From the NCBI RefSeq assembly GCF_963678635.1, contig NC_087064.1, forward strand, positions 71,673,465-71,737,464: 64,000 nt of DNA, given 5' to 3'. This stretch comes from Symsagittifera roscoffensis (Eukaryota; Xenacoelomorpha; Acoela; Convolutidae). The notes beneath the pieces were generated by a model that was given only the letters and a program-made list of their open reading frames with translations, was not told where the DNA came from and did not search any database. This document shows, in pieces, positions 31,840 to 41,717 of this stretch (its first letter is position 1; every line of letters begins with the position of its first letter). The translations under genes were made by a program, and so were the position numbers.

Positions 31840-32265
31840 CTGAGGTTATGTTAAGAGTGCATGTGAAAACACAATTTTTTGAATTTGTAATAGCTTTATT
31901 ATAGTGGCTACCGGTGAAGGTACTCAAATTCAATTTTCATGATATTTTGCAAGACATTTTTTGTCGTGCTGTTGATGATTCATTACCATGATTCTTAGCA
32001 GTCATTAATTTAACCATCACAATAAAACACTAGAAGACTTTTAGAGTATAGCCGGGGGAAAAGCAACTAAATACCCATATAAAAAGTGATTTATCGTTAA
32101 ACATTTTATATCCTTGGTGATTAAGTTTTATCATTATGGCTTAGGGCGCTCGTAAAAGTTATCACCTAGTTTTTAAATTTGGGAACGCATGATCTGTCTC
32201 GTATACTGTGATCAGTCATTCTTCAACGTTCCACACTAAAAACCACTGGGTTGTTATTCGTTTAA
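31840..32265. other. Intergenic, no gene
   Basis: Conserved in three places (27190-27640, here, 41290-41720), including TATAGCCGGGGG and GGGAACGCATGATCTGTCTC. No open frame. It separates a minus-strand and a plus-strand gene, so divergent promoters are possible, but I see no defined element. Confidence 0.45.
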
Positions 32266-32508
32266 AATTTACGCTTTTTTCTTGAAACGGATGTTGACTA
32301 TTTCGATGATTTTTGGGATATATCTTCGAATGATAAACGTTTCGTTAGAGTCGGTGCAAAAACATTCGCACAGACCGGTACTTATATGACTATCAAAAAA
32401 AACGAAGAGGGAATTTTCAAGTATTGACGAGGATTAGTTATGTCAACTGGTGAATTCGAGTCCTTGGCGGACAATTATACAAAAATCAAAAGATTGCGAC
32501 CTGACTGA
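32266..32508 (+). pseudogene. PC4-like ssDNA-binding domain gene, copy 2
   Basis: Plus-strand frame: YFDDFWDISSNDKRFVRVGA, then TYMTIKKNEEGIFKY, a TGA stop (32425-32427), then in the same frame RGLVMSTGEFESLADNYTKIK to a TGA at 32506. The order (strand-rich part, then G-[IL]-x-[LM]-S-x-x-E-[FW]-x-x-L) resembles the PC4/p15 ssDNA-binding domain. No ATG precedes in frame, so a 5' exon or start is lost or unseen. Assignment is tentative; a search is needed. Confidence 0.42.
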
Positions 32509-32649
32509 AAAACTTAGAAAAAAGCGAAACAAATCTAAAACATCTTCATGCTCGGAAAAGGAATGCGAAAGTGAAAACGATGATAACTGTCGGGTTGTGT
32601 AACTTTCCTAACTCGTTAATTATTTGAAAATTCAAAGCAATGGTTGAAG

Positions 32650-33163
32650 CAATGATGAGCAATTCCCTGATTATTTCAAATAAATCCATAAAAAGTACAA
32701 ATTTTTCATCCTGAATCATGAACCCAATTTCTCTGGCTTCGCTTCAAACGCAAATTTTGCGGTATCCTCCCGTTCGAATAAATTAGATTTTTGCAATCAT
32801 TCGATTGACAACGGAAAACATTATCATGTGCTGGTCGAATTCAGAAAAGAGTCTACCGATTTACTAAATAAGATGACTTCAAAAGCCTTCGTTGTCCCTT
32901 GCCTTCTCTCTAATTTCAAATATTGAATTTTGGGTTGCTCCAACTATCAACTGTCCGGCCCATTGATAGAAAAACTGAAAATAGATGTGAATTATAACTC
33001 CATCAACAACCTAGATGTTAGTGGTGTTCCAGTTAGCAGACGATTGCCTCATGTTTGCTTCGGCTCGCAGACTAAATCTCAAATTAACATGATTACTAAC
33101 TTCGCAGTTGAACGCTTTAATAATATTTTGAATGGTGAAAATGCTGCTGAGTTTTCAGAATAA
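32650..33163 (+). pseudogene. Unknown plus-strand gene of the Polinton relic
   Basis: One frame is nearly continuous across this stretch: it reads HKKYKFFILNHEPNFSGFAS, later FRKESTDLLNKMTSKAFVV, a TGA near 32926, then LGCSNYQLSGPLIEKLKIDV and on to AVERFNNILNGENAAEFSE and a TAA at 33161. Residue composition looks protein-like, with charged and hydrophobic residues mixed. No domain recognised. It lies between the PC4-like gene and the convergent protease. Confidence 0.4.
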
Positions 33164-33289
33164 ATTAAAAAATCTTAAATGGGTATGGTTGTATGGAAAT
33201 TGAATTAAACACTTTGTTTGTGAAATTTATCATGGAGAAGAAATTCATGATTTAAATATTGACTTTATTTAAAAAATTGTTACTACACA

Positions 33290-33360
33290 AGCGGGAGGTG
33301 TTCTCGAGGAGCGTAGCAACGAGCAACGCCGGGTTAGCCGTTGCCCGCTAAACAAAACTT
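33290..33360. repeat. GC-richer dispersed sequence (inverted relative to 29300-29415)
   Basis: CGAGGAGCGTAGCAACGAGC and CGCCGGGTTAGCCG are the reverse complement of the sequence at 29360-29415 and 24420-24475. The copy at 42742-42866 is 58 bp longer. It lies in the gap between the two convergent genes. Confidence 0.7.
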
Positions 33361-33429
33361 GTAGAAAAAGAAAAAGAAAAAGAAAATTGATAAGAATGAA
33401 TTAAAAAAAACGAATATATAAATTTTACA

Positions 33430-33885
33430 AAAATTTCAATAAATTAGTTTAGAATATTATGTCTTTAGCAAATTTTTTCAAATCATAATCATTAAGTTTG
33501 AAACGTATTGGACATCTATTCGTAATTATTACATGAGCAAAAAAAATACAAAAAAGTCCATATAACACTGAATCAGCTAATTGTATTGGTTTTTCATCAG
33601 TAGCTGATTTCTCTCGTGAATTGTACGTCGCATATTCTTGTACACGAGGGGATAATCATATAATCTTTTACCTAGGGGATCTGCGAAGAATATCTGCCCT
33701 TCAGCTTGAGCAAGAAGCAACCATGAGGTTCCAGGTTGATCCGATGGTGACGCATTCATAATCATGAACGTATTATCGTTTTTCGATACTGAAGAGCATG
33801 GAAAATCTGCCGGAAAAAATCTTTTAAACTGATAATTCAAATGTTTACAACGGTTAAAAAGTTCCATTTTTTGAAGATTATCCAT
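33430..33885 (-). pseudogene. Adenain-like cysteine protease (PRO), copy 1
   Basis: Capsid-maturation protease of Polintons and adenoviruses. Seen: MNASPSDQPGTSWLLLAQ and FFADPLGKRL, the family's His-region and Asp/DP-G region, followed after a stop by a GLFCIF-like segment. Two catalytic positions appear substituted: Ser (33724-33726) where the family has His in the G-x-H-W motif, and Tyr (33560-33562) where the nucleophile Cys precedes Gly. The 102-residue frame also ends at a stop (33577), after which the expected continuation is split between two frames. It follows the MCP by 2 bp, as in a compact capsid-gene cluster. Inactive as judged here. Confidence 0.68.
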
Positions 33886-33887
33886 GT

Positions 33888-35180
33888 CTACTCTAGATCA
33901 TAAGAGTGTTTTGGTAACTTTTCTATCTGAACGCACATGAATTGTTGATGCACGCTCTCCCATAAATAATAACTCGACGTTATTACCGACACCTGCGTCA
34001 AATTTGAGTTCGACCGAAATAGTGCAATTGTCAATTCAGGATGAATGGAATCGTGCGAAGCCTCCTGAAGCCTCCTGATATCAAAAGCCATAGTAAAATG
34101 ATTATCATAATTAGCGAGTGTGTTCAAAACAAAATCAAGAGCCCCAATCGTATTGTAATAAATTCTTTTATTGTCTGATGTTGAGACTGGAGTTCCGGCA
34201 TTGGGTAGGCCGTTTCTGTATAGAATGATCTCATTCAACCCAAACTTCTGTTAATAAAAGGTGTTTAGCCTATTAGTACCAAATATGCTTCGTTTATGCT
34301 CATTGATACTATCATTCTTCGAACAGTTTCCTTTGCGAAAACATCCTATTGTCGCCAATTTTGTACTCCTGCAGTTGCGAGAAAAGTTTTTGGTACTACT
34401 TCGATGTAACTTTAAATTGCCGGGTTCTTCAACAAAGTTTTTTCTATTGATGAGAGAACATAGTCAGTCACAGTCATTGTTCTGACATAGAGATAAGCTT
34501 CAAATATTTGAACTTTGTAGTGTTCAGCTGCATCTTCAGACAACAAAAATTGTTAGGAGAACGTCTAAGAGACAATCTAATTGTCACACCGCTAAGTAGG
34601 TGCTTGTCACACGACAAGAAGTCGCAAGCAATTTTGCCAAATAGCTTCATCTCGTTCGAGGCCGCTACGAGACCTTTACGCTCCGTAACAACCTCAGCTC
34701 TCCTTCCGTTACCGTCAAAAGCTGATGGATTTTCTTCATAATGAAAACTTTGACAAGCCAACCATGATTTCTTGGCATCATTACAGTTTGAAAACTCGGT
34801 CTCAATAAAACTCTTATGGGCAAAATTAGCGTTGATATTTGATGTTTTCTCACCATTCAGAGACAGTATACACTCAGAAGTCAATTAAGATGAAGGATTG
34901 TTAACAAAAAACGGCCTATCTCTGTTTGTCGCCTCTGTAGCATGTGTTCGAAGCACGGTTCCATTGCTTCGAACAATTCTTTCACCAAGCGATTATTTCC
35001 AAGCGAGTACGTTGAAGATCGATGAAATTATTTCTGTCGCCGAGTACTTCAAACTCGAGCATAAAACCATCAGGAGAGTAGAAAGGTCCAATGTTTTGGG
35101 TGAATGCATTATCAAAAGTGACATATAAAGGCGGTTTTTCAAAAAAGACCAACGAGCTGTGAGTTGATTCACTCGAGATT
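33888..35180 (-). pseudogene. Polinton major capsid protein (double jelly-roll MCP), copy 1
   Basis: Pieces in order: FEVLGDRNNFIDLQRTRLEI (about 34980-35080), SLNGEKTSN with FIETEFSNCNDAKKSWL and KLFGKIACDFL/LLSGVTIRLSLRRSPNNF (34474-34884), a middle part with stops at 34412-34414 and 34346-34348, and a C-terminal part LYRNGLPNAGTPVSTSDNKR with QEASHDSIHPELT (33888-34238). These match the layout of Polinton MCPs as I know them. The total of ~430 codons is somewhat short for the family. Frameshifts separate the pieces. The TAG at 34346 is absent from copy 2, the TAA at 34412 is shared. Confidence 0.68.
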
Positions 35181-35183
35181 AAA

Positions 35184-35599
35184 TTAGAAATCGTTTTTAA
35201 CCCTTGTAAAGAAATCGTAGCGACTTCTCTGTGCAGATCGTTTTCTGGGAATGACGCGTCTAGTTTTTCGTTTCACCGCCGTTGCTTTTTTTCGGATGAG
35301 TTTTTCGAGATCTACTTTAACATCCTACTGGCTTCTTGGTTGTTTCTCTGACTGTGCTTTAGAGTGCCTGCTAAGGGATTTATCGTTTTGTTGCAAATTC
35401 TATCAGTTCTGGAGCTGCCTGAAGAAGTAGTTCTTTCCGATATTTTTGCTGCTGGTATCACAAACTTTCGAGCCAATGGAAGTGACACTCGTCCTATTCC
35501 CGGGGATAATTCACCAAAGCCACTGCCTCGTTGTCTATAATGCCCCGAGAAATGTGGTAGGTTTGCCTGCTTGTGGTAATATGAATCCCCAATGATCAA
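35184..35599 (-). pseudogene. Small basic Gly-rich capsid-associated protein (pX/pVI-like), copy 1
   Basis: A 95-residue frame (35312-35599) reads SGHYRQRGSGFGELSPGIGR then SLPLARKFVIPAAK, the Gly-rich then amphipathic pattern of adenovirus pX/pVI-like proteins in Polintons and adintoviruses. After a +1 shift near 35310 a strongly basic tail continues (KKATAVKRKTRRVIPRKRSA) to a TAA at 35184. It sits between the penton-like and MCP genes. Role (core or membrane-active) is inferred. Confidence 0.5.
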
Positions 35600-35687
35600 T
35601 TGCTAAACTTTTCAAAGTCAGATCACTTTTCCCCCTCCAGCGAAAGGAACAAGTCCTCCAGTTTCTGTGCACAAGTTCACAGAAATA

Positions 35688-36353
35688 TTAGAAAAATTGT
35701 TGGCCAAAAACTTTTCTCAAATCCAAATTACTAAACACCTTACGTTGATTCGGTTCAATTGTACATGCGTAACCGTTTTCCACTCGACGATTTGTATCAA
35801 TGACTCGTAAAAGGGGTGCTTTTGTGTCTCCGACTATTTGATAACGAATTAAGTCCAGGTAAATAAACATAGGCTGAGTATCAACCGGATAGACAGCAAT
35901 AAGATTTTGGGTAGAGAATGTGCTATGTTTCGAGAGTCCTTGTTTGTAACCTATATGATAACAATTTCCATCTATGACGCCTTTGGATCCAAGTAGACCA
36001 GGATTTTGCGGGGTTGAAAAAGTTATACCTTCCCAATTTTGCAGCCATAATGAAAGATGTTTGGTTATTGGATCTATTACGTAATCCAATTCTGCCTTTC
36101 GGCGAAACCCATCCAGTATTTGTTCAATGCTCCTTTTGTTGCCTATGCTGTTTCTCCAAGGTAAGGCCTGGAGATCTTGTCTTTCTCAAATTTCATGCTT
36201 GCTATAACCGATTTTTTTGTAGAACACAAGGTTGTTGTCAATTACGTTGTTTATCTGAGTAGGGAAGATAATTTCTGTAACTGCTACTCTGCCTTCACCT
36301 TGCAAAATTATTTCTTCACTCAGGAGATTTTTGAAGTTGGCTAGATCGTAATC
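35688..36353 (-). pseudogene. Penton-like minor capsid protein (PC), copy 1
   Basis: One frame with a TGA in the middle: upstream half LLSEEIILQGEGRVAVTEII, then after TGA the 133-residue part (35688-36089) with LQNWEGITFSTPQNPGLLG and LIAVYPVDTQPMFIYLDLIR, followed by QIVGDTKAPLLRVID. The last stretch is a hallmark of the single jelly-roll penton-like protein of Polintons. The C-terminal strand (LHFR type) is not seen, so it looks truncated. Same orientation as integrase upstream and the capsid genes downstream. Confidence 0.62.
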
Positions 36354-36452
36354 TTAAAAATTGTTCATTAATGCAGCTGAGACTAGGGTAATTGTGAAGG
36401 AAGGGGAAACATTTTGGGTGAAAAGGCTGGAAGTGCCCTCAGTCATAATTGT

Positions 36453-37275
36453 TTAAATTTTCAATTTCTCCAGAACGCGAATTAATTCAGACTCGTAAAA
36501 TTTTTCCTCAATCGTTTCTCTGTTAGTATCAATCAATGTGAATGTTGGAGGGTTTCGTGTTGGTTTGTCAAAAACTTCAAACACTTCATCGGTGAACCAT
36601 TGTTTGTAACCCTTGCGAAAAGGTATGTCTACTTTGGCGAGTCTAACAAAATCACCAACATAAAGCTTTGGACGTCGAACTAATTTCAATAACTGTTCTG
36701 CTCCTAATGAAATCAGGCGAGGAACTTGTGACATGATTTACTCTCGAATTAATTGCATTGACAAAATCTTGCAATTTGTCAGTATATGAGTAAGTCCATT
36801 AATCCTCCAAGTACTTATAATTAGATTTTTCAAGAAACGGATCTTTCTCTCAGCCAATGCAGAGTTTTTCTCGCTCTCTGTGCTATATGTTTTTATGCCT
36901 TTCTTTTTACATAATGCTTCGAAGGAACCTTTAACCTCTGTGCCCTTGTCTACCCATACCTTTTTTGGTTGTTTTGTCGTTATCTTTAGTTTGAACGCGT
37001 TATCTTCTGCTGTTAAGGTAGCATACTTTGATTTCAAGGGTTGCCCTCTGAGATAGCGGGACATGCAGTCAACTGCAACAAGCAGATACTTAACATCATG
37101 TATTTACTGGGCAAGTTTATCAACATAGGCTAGATCTAATGACCGGATTTCGTCGATTTCGTAAGCTTTGACCTTGAGTCGCGGCGTTTTTCGGATGACG
37201 GTTTGATATTTCGTGTAAACGGGTTCAGTATGAAAAAATGTTAACTTTCTTTTGCGACAAAATGGTTGCTTTTAT
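36453..37275 (-). pseudogene. Polinton integrase (retrovirus-like DDE, rve), copy 1
   Basis: Core domain: first catalytic Asp in SLDLAYVDKL (about 37130), second in KKVWVDKGTEVKGSFEAL, then KGIKTYSTESEKNSALAERK with the Glu. The C-terminal domain is SH3/chromo-like: KLYVGDFVRLAKVDIPFRKG, KQWFTDEVFEVFD, FYESELIRVLEKL, as in Polinton integrases. Stops interrupt the frame: TAA at 37104-37106 just after the first Asp, and TAA at 36738-36740 between the core and C-terminal domains, both shared with copy 2. Upstream codons to about 37275 include PVYTKYQTVIRKTPRLKVKA. Catalytic residues survive, but the frame does not. Confidence 0.78.
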
Positions 37276-37432
37276 CAAGTTGTTCACAAACCAATTAACA
37301 CGGGACTTTTGTCACTGTATTCAGTTTTCAACAATTTTTCTTCACTCTTGGTAATTTTACCATTGTTTTGTTTTACCCTTCCTCTTTTCTGACGTTGGAG
37401 AATCTGAATTGCTATAGGGGGTTCCGTACGAG

Positions 37433-38185
37433 TCAGAGCCTTCCTGTTTTTTGGTTTCGGGGTTTTCTATCGTCGTTAAGTCTTTTTCGTTTTTGTTTTC
37501 TACTTCTCCTAAGGTTTGCACTAGTTTTTTCCTGCCAAGCGGAGTATGTTAGGCGTTTTCTTGAGAGTCCGGGTTCTCGGTTCTCTTGAGAGTTAAAAGA
37601 CGCTGACTGAACCGCTTGTTTGGCATTTCGATTTACTACCAGCTTTTCATTCAAACTGAGAGCAGTTAAAATGATAATGGACGCCGGATTGTGTAATTTT
37701 TTTGTTGGTTTTTGTATGTCGTAGAAAACTAATGCAGCTTTAAGTCCTGATAGTACTTTTTTCACATAGATCACCTCCTTGTCATGGTTTATGGTTACTG
37801 TTTGTGAGTTTTGTATGATTTCAAGTATGGTGTTTGCTCTAATAAATTTTTTGTCCTCTAACACTTGTAACTGTCCCAAAATACTTTCGGTCTGACTATC
37901 GTTTTTCTCTTCTAAGATTTCATCTTTATCACGTTCGAGCGGTACTTCTTCATCTTCCGTTATCAGATCAAGCTGGTTTTGCTGGGGCTCAGCATTTTCC
38001 GTAAATGTTTCCTTCGTTGCAGTAGTCTTACTAGTTTGAGGAGGTAATTGGTGTCTAAGCCGGTTAAGGTCGGATAGTTGAGCGTTTTTTTGTATACTAA
38101 TATTATGGTTAAATACACGTGCAGCATGTGACTGCTCTTTAACATATAAGTGTTTCGGAATTACAATGAATTCTTCAGCAGTCAT
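37433..38185 (-). CDS. 250-aa Polinton-associated protein of unknown function, copy 1
   Basis: Longest open frame in the window, ATG (38185) to stop. N-terminus MTAEEFIVIPKHLYVKEQSH, a low-complexity acidic middle (EDEEVPLERDKDEILEEKND), a more ordered part (ANTILEIIQNSQTVTINHDK, YDIQKPTKKLHNPAS), and a very basic end (RRSRKQKRKRLNDDRKPRNQ). I recall similar sequences beside integrase in Polintons of other invertebrates but no function. Intact in copy 2 as well (247 residues, a base change gives an earlier TGA). The basic tail suggests nucleic-acid binding, an inference only. Confidence 0.5.
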   Translation of the reverse strand: MTAEEFIVIPKHLYVKEQSHAARVFNHNISIQKNAQLSDLNRLRHQLPPQTSKTTATKETFTENAEPQQNQLDLITEDEEVPLERDKDEILEEKNDSQTESILGQLQVLEDKKFIRANTILEIIQNSQTVTINHDKEVIYVKKVLSGLKAALVFYDIQKPTKKLHNPASIIILTALSLNEKLVVNRNAKQAVQSASFNSQENREPGLSRKRLTYSAWQEKTSANLRRSRKQKRKRLNDDRKPRNQKTGRL

Positions 38186-38205
38186 AATTCAGTTGTGCTG
38201 TACTT

Positions 38206-38406
38206 TTAACAAAAATAAATTATTTGTCGCACTAAATGGAAACCTTCTTTTTTCAGAATAATTGCACGTTTTCTGACAACACTCGTTTTTGGAGTGATTA
38301 AATATTTGTATGCTGTCTCGAGTCGTTCAATATTTGGAAATAACTGAAAAATCTCTTCAATGTAGACAACTATTCTTCGGAAGTTTTTGCTCCTTCCCCT
38401 GAACAA
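38206..38406 (-). CDS. 66-aa ORF upstream of the 250-aa gene, unknown
   Basis: Frame reads GRSKNFRRIVVYIEEIFQLF with ITPKTSVVRKRAIILKKEGF. Basic, mixed composition. It ends 20 bp before the 250-aa gene start on the same strand. Identical relatives at 47710-47910 and 53893-54093. Might be the 3' end of a longer broken gene whose upstream parts are at 38420-39560. Function unknown. Confidence 0.3.
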   Translation of the reverse strand: MFRGRSKNFRRIVVYIEEIFQLFPNIERLETAYKYLITPKTSVVRKRAIILKKEGFHLVRQIIYFC

Positions 38407-38419
38407 TTTGGCCGCTGCA

Positions 38420-39560
38420 GTAAATTCGCTCTATTCTTATTAATTAATTCTTAATATCACCCTCTGGAGTCATCCACACGCAAAGCATTGAGTTTAGTGA
38501 TAGGCATGTCTCCTATTTTGCTGATCTCTCGCTGTTGGCTGTTGCTCATTTCTCAACCAATCATAAAAAACTTGCTTTTCTTCAGGGCACAATGATTTCT
38601 GGAGTTGTAATGAGGTATATGTCTATTGCAGCTTGGGTAATTTGAAATAACTTGAAACATAAATTGTCAACCCGAGGACAGCCCAAATCATCTAGGTTTT
38701 CAACCTTTCGGTCCAAGTACTTGGCCAAAAACTCTTTTCTTTTCCTTTAGCTCAAAAAACGGCACCGGGCGTTCTCAACACAAAAATCTAAAGTATTTGA
38801 TTCAAGTTTATGTAAAGGTAATCAACGTTTTCTCAATGGAGACCGTGTAAATAATTTGTTTACCAGTCGTAAGCTTTTTGTTCGAGCTTTGGTAGTATAT
38901 TGAATTTCACTGTAGGTAAAAAAAAAATGTGTCGGTTGCTGTAGTCTGACGTTGTTTTTGCTAATTCTTTAATCACAAAGGCATTTTTCTTAAGAGGAAA
39001 GCCTGCTGAACTTCTGGCCTTGCAGATAGCACTTAGTCTCACTAAGATAATGGTGGTAAATAATTCAATAAACCACTGGAAGTTTTTTTTATTTGATAGC
39101 TTGTTGAAACATAGACGGATTTTTCTCTCCAAGTCTATATCAACCCATATTGAGTTAAAATCAAACGAACAGTCGAATGCGTTTTCATAATCAGCAATAT
39201 TCAAATCGCTAACATTACCTTACTTTTGTTTTGTAGAATTGCACCGAGAGATTTGTTGAAGCTCACTCAAATAAAATGGTTCTTTGAAAATTAACTCGTA
39301 TTCTTTCTTTGAAAATTCCTTTGATATTTCGAGAAAGACGACGTAGCGTTCATTACAGAATTTGAAAAACGAGTTTTTTCTGTGGTTAAAACACTCTTAA
39401 TTGTAAATGATCATTACCAAATTCTTCAATACACCAAATTCCCTCTAATTTCAATTTTTTTAAAAAGTTTTGACAAATTTGTCTTAGGGTATTTTTTGCC
39501 CAGAAACGGCCGCCGCCTTTGAAGAGTAATTTCAATTTACTGCCTTTTCACCCTTAAATA
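38420..39560 (-). pseudogene. Unidentified broken gene(s) at the right end of the relic, copy 1
   Basis: Minus-strand protein-like pieces in shifting frames: KGGGRFWAKNTLRQICQNFL and IWCIEEFGNDHLQLRVF (about 39390-39545), FFKFCNERYVVFLEISKEFS (about 39300-39390), a 114-residue frame 38860-39204 (FNSIWVDIDLERKIRLCFNK), and LAKYLDRKVENLDDLGCPRV (about 38670-38740). The pieces follow one another in order, suggesting one ancestral gene of 300 codons or more, or two genes. No Walker A or other motif I know. Not recognised. Confidence 0.35.
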
Positions 39561-40552
39561 AAGGTCAAATTCAGGAATTAGTTTACTGCTGGCTCATGCT
39601 CTCAGTGGATTTTAAAAAACGAAGCATTGAAATTTCTCAAATTGTTCGAAGCTTAGAAAATAAGAGTGGGAATTTTTTTTGTTACCAAGTCCATTGAAAT
39701 TACCCTCAATCAATTTGCCTACTTTCTGAGAAAGGTTAAGGGTCTTGTTCAATTCTCGAGAAGAAAACAAGAATTCCCATTTTTTCACGTTTTTTACCAA
39801 AAACTTGTCAGTTTTACACCCAAAATTCGACCCAAATTTTTTACACCCAAAATTTACACCCAAACTAGATGATAGTGGTGTGAATATGTTTTAATTAAGA
39901 AAAGGTTTAAACATATTCAAATGACAATCCATGCTTATCATGCATCTGCAACTATCAAGTTATACAATTTGACTCATTTTCATTTTTTTAATCCACAATC
40001 CTTTTTCAACTTATATATATTTTTAGAGAGAGAGAGAGCAGAGAGTGTTTAATAAAAAAGCCAAATAAATATGGTTGGACTACCAACAAGAAAATGTTGG
40101 ACCCTTCCATATTTATCTTTCTTTTTATAAGAAAGCAATATCCTGAAAAGGATGTTCCAAAGGAGGTTCACTATTGAGCAAGTGTATTTATCTCTCTCTC
40201 TCTCTCATTTTCTCTCAATCAACACATTTAGCGAAAAAGTATACTCGATACACGATTTTTTCTAGTTTCTCAAGTTTTTCTCCAACATTTTGCTGAAAAT
40301 TTTACAGAGCAAACTTTAATTGATCTACCAGGCAAAATGAAAACTGAGAAAAATAAAATACACACGGTAGTGTTAAAACAACTTAAAAATCAAACGAAAC
40401 CGAAAAAAAAATATGAATCTTTGAATAAAATTTGAAACAAAGGAAAGTTTTTTGTTTAAGTTATTACAACCCCTAGTTTTCTCTTTCTTTTGACGCATTG
40501 CAAGCTGCATATAGAGGTGTGCCTTGGTTGAGATCTGGTCTCACTAGATCAT

Positions 40553-40930
40553 TTGTCTCCGCACTCGCTGGAACCCGGGCATCCGAATAGGAGATTGATT
40601 TTTCTGGAGTTGAAACTGTTCCCCTTACAAAGGACTCGGGCCACATTTCTGTCGGAATATCCCAGTACGCTTCGCGCTCTGCATAATCACGAATACATCA
40701 GTCCTGATTTTCATACAAAGGCATTGAATCGCAGTCATACGCGAAGTGAAACTTTTTGGTAGACTGCTCGATCAAGCTTGAGTCGTTTATCTCAGTTTTT
40801 TCTAATGCAGGATAGCTCTCGTGAATAGTGCAACTCTCGTAAATTCGTTTTCGATTCTGTCGAAGTAGATCGATGTGATCAAGGAGGTAGTTTGGTAGCA
40901 AGATATGACTTTTTTAGTCCATTCCTCGTT
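40553..40930 (-). pseudogene. Unknown ORF family, copy 4 (two stops)
   Basis: Block-2 counterpart of 31101-31480, with the same two stops (TAA at codon 3, TGA after YENQD); a 67-residue middle part is open (40698-40901). Confidence 0.45.
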
Positions 40931-41717
40931 TTGACTCCTGTCGTTTTTTCGGGAAGCCAAGTCATTGAGAAGACTTGCCGTGGACGGAGAGACTCTCTCT
41001 TTCTGATGTTGGATGACTGCAATAGACTCTCTCGTGTATGTTTGGTTGATCGTTGTTGTTTATTGATCAGACACTGATTTTATTTGTAAAGGACTACTTA
41101 TGACTTGAAGATGTTTTAAGTTTTGTTAAAAGAAAATGACTTAATTACCGAAATGAAATTGAGTGAATGGAAGGTATGAAAAGTTTTTCAATGAGAATGA
41201 GATCAAGAGAAGGGTGGCATTGTTCAATTAGGTCAAAGCTAATAATTTTTTAAGCAAGGCTATCAAATTTCATTTCATTCAATCATGACGCCTGAGGTTA
41301 TGTTAAGAGTGCATGTGAAAACACGATTTTTTGAATTTGTAATAGCTTTATTATAGTGGCTACCGGTGAAGGTACTCAAATTCAATTTTCATGATATTTT
41401 GCAAGACATTTTTTGTCGTGCTGTTGATGATTCATTACCATGATTCATAGCAGTCATTAATTTAACCATCACAATAAAACACTAGAAGACTTTTAGAGTA
41501 TAGCCGGGGGAAAAGCAACTAAATACCCATATCAAAAGTGATTTATCGTTAAACATTTTATATCCTTGGTGATTTAGTTTTATCATTATGGCTTAGGGCG
41601 CTCGTAAAAGTTATTACCTAGTTTTTAAATTTGGGAACGCATGATCTGTCTCGTATACTGTGATCAGTCACTCTTCAACGTTCCACACTAAAAACCACTG
41701 GGTTGTTATTCGTTTAA

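Larger units (their letters stand above)
30218..39670. repeat. 9.45-kb tandem duplication, first block
   Basis: Repeated as 39671-49172 at high identity (single-base changes and rare small indels; clearly more divergent than the 6.18-kb pair). The block carries the morphogenesis, protease and integrase genes of the Polinton relic. The junction at 39670/39671 joins AAGAGTGGG to AATTTTTTTT; GGG is present at both parental ends (TTGGGAAAATTTT at 30211), a 3-4 base microhomology. Confidence 0.93.

Noticed and set aside
34261-34741. Plus-strand open frames opposite the major capsid gene
   Set aside because: They are antisense shadows of the minus-strand MCP pieces, whose residues match a known family.
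37368-37589. Hydrophobic plus-strand frame resembling a membrane protein
   Set aside because: It is the antisense of the Lys/Arg-rich tail of the 250-aa gene, which naturally yields Phe/Leu/Ser-rich translation.
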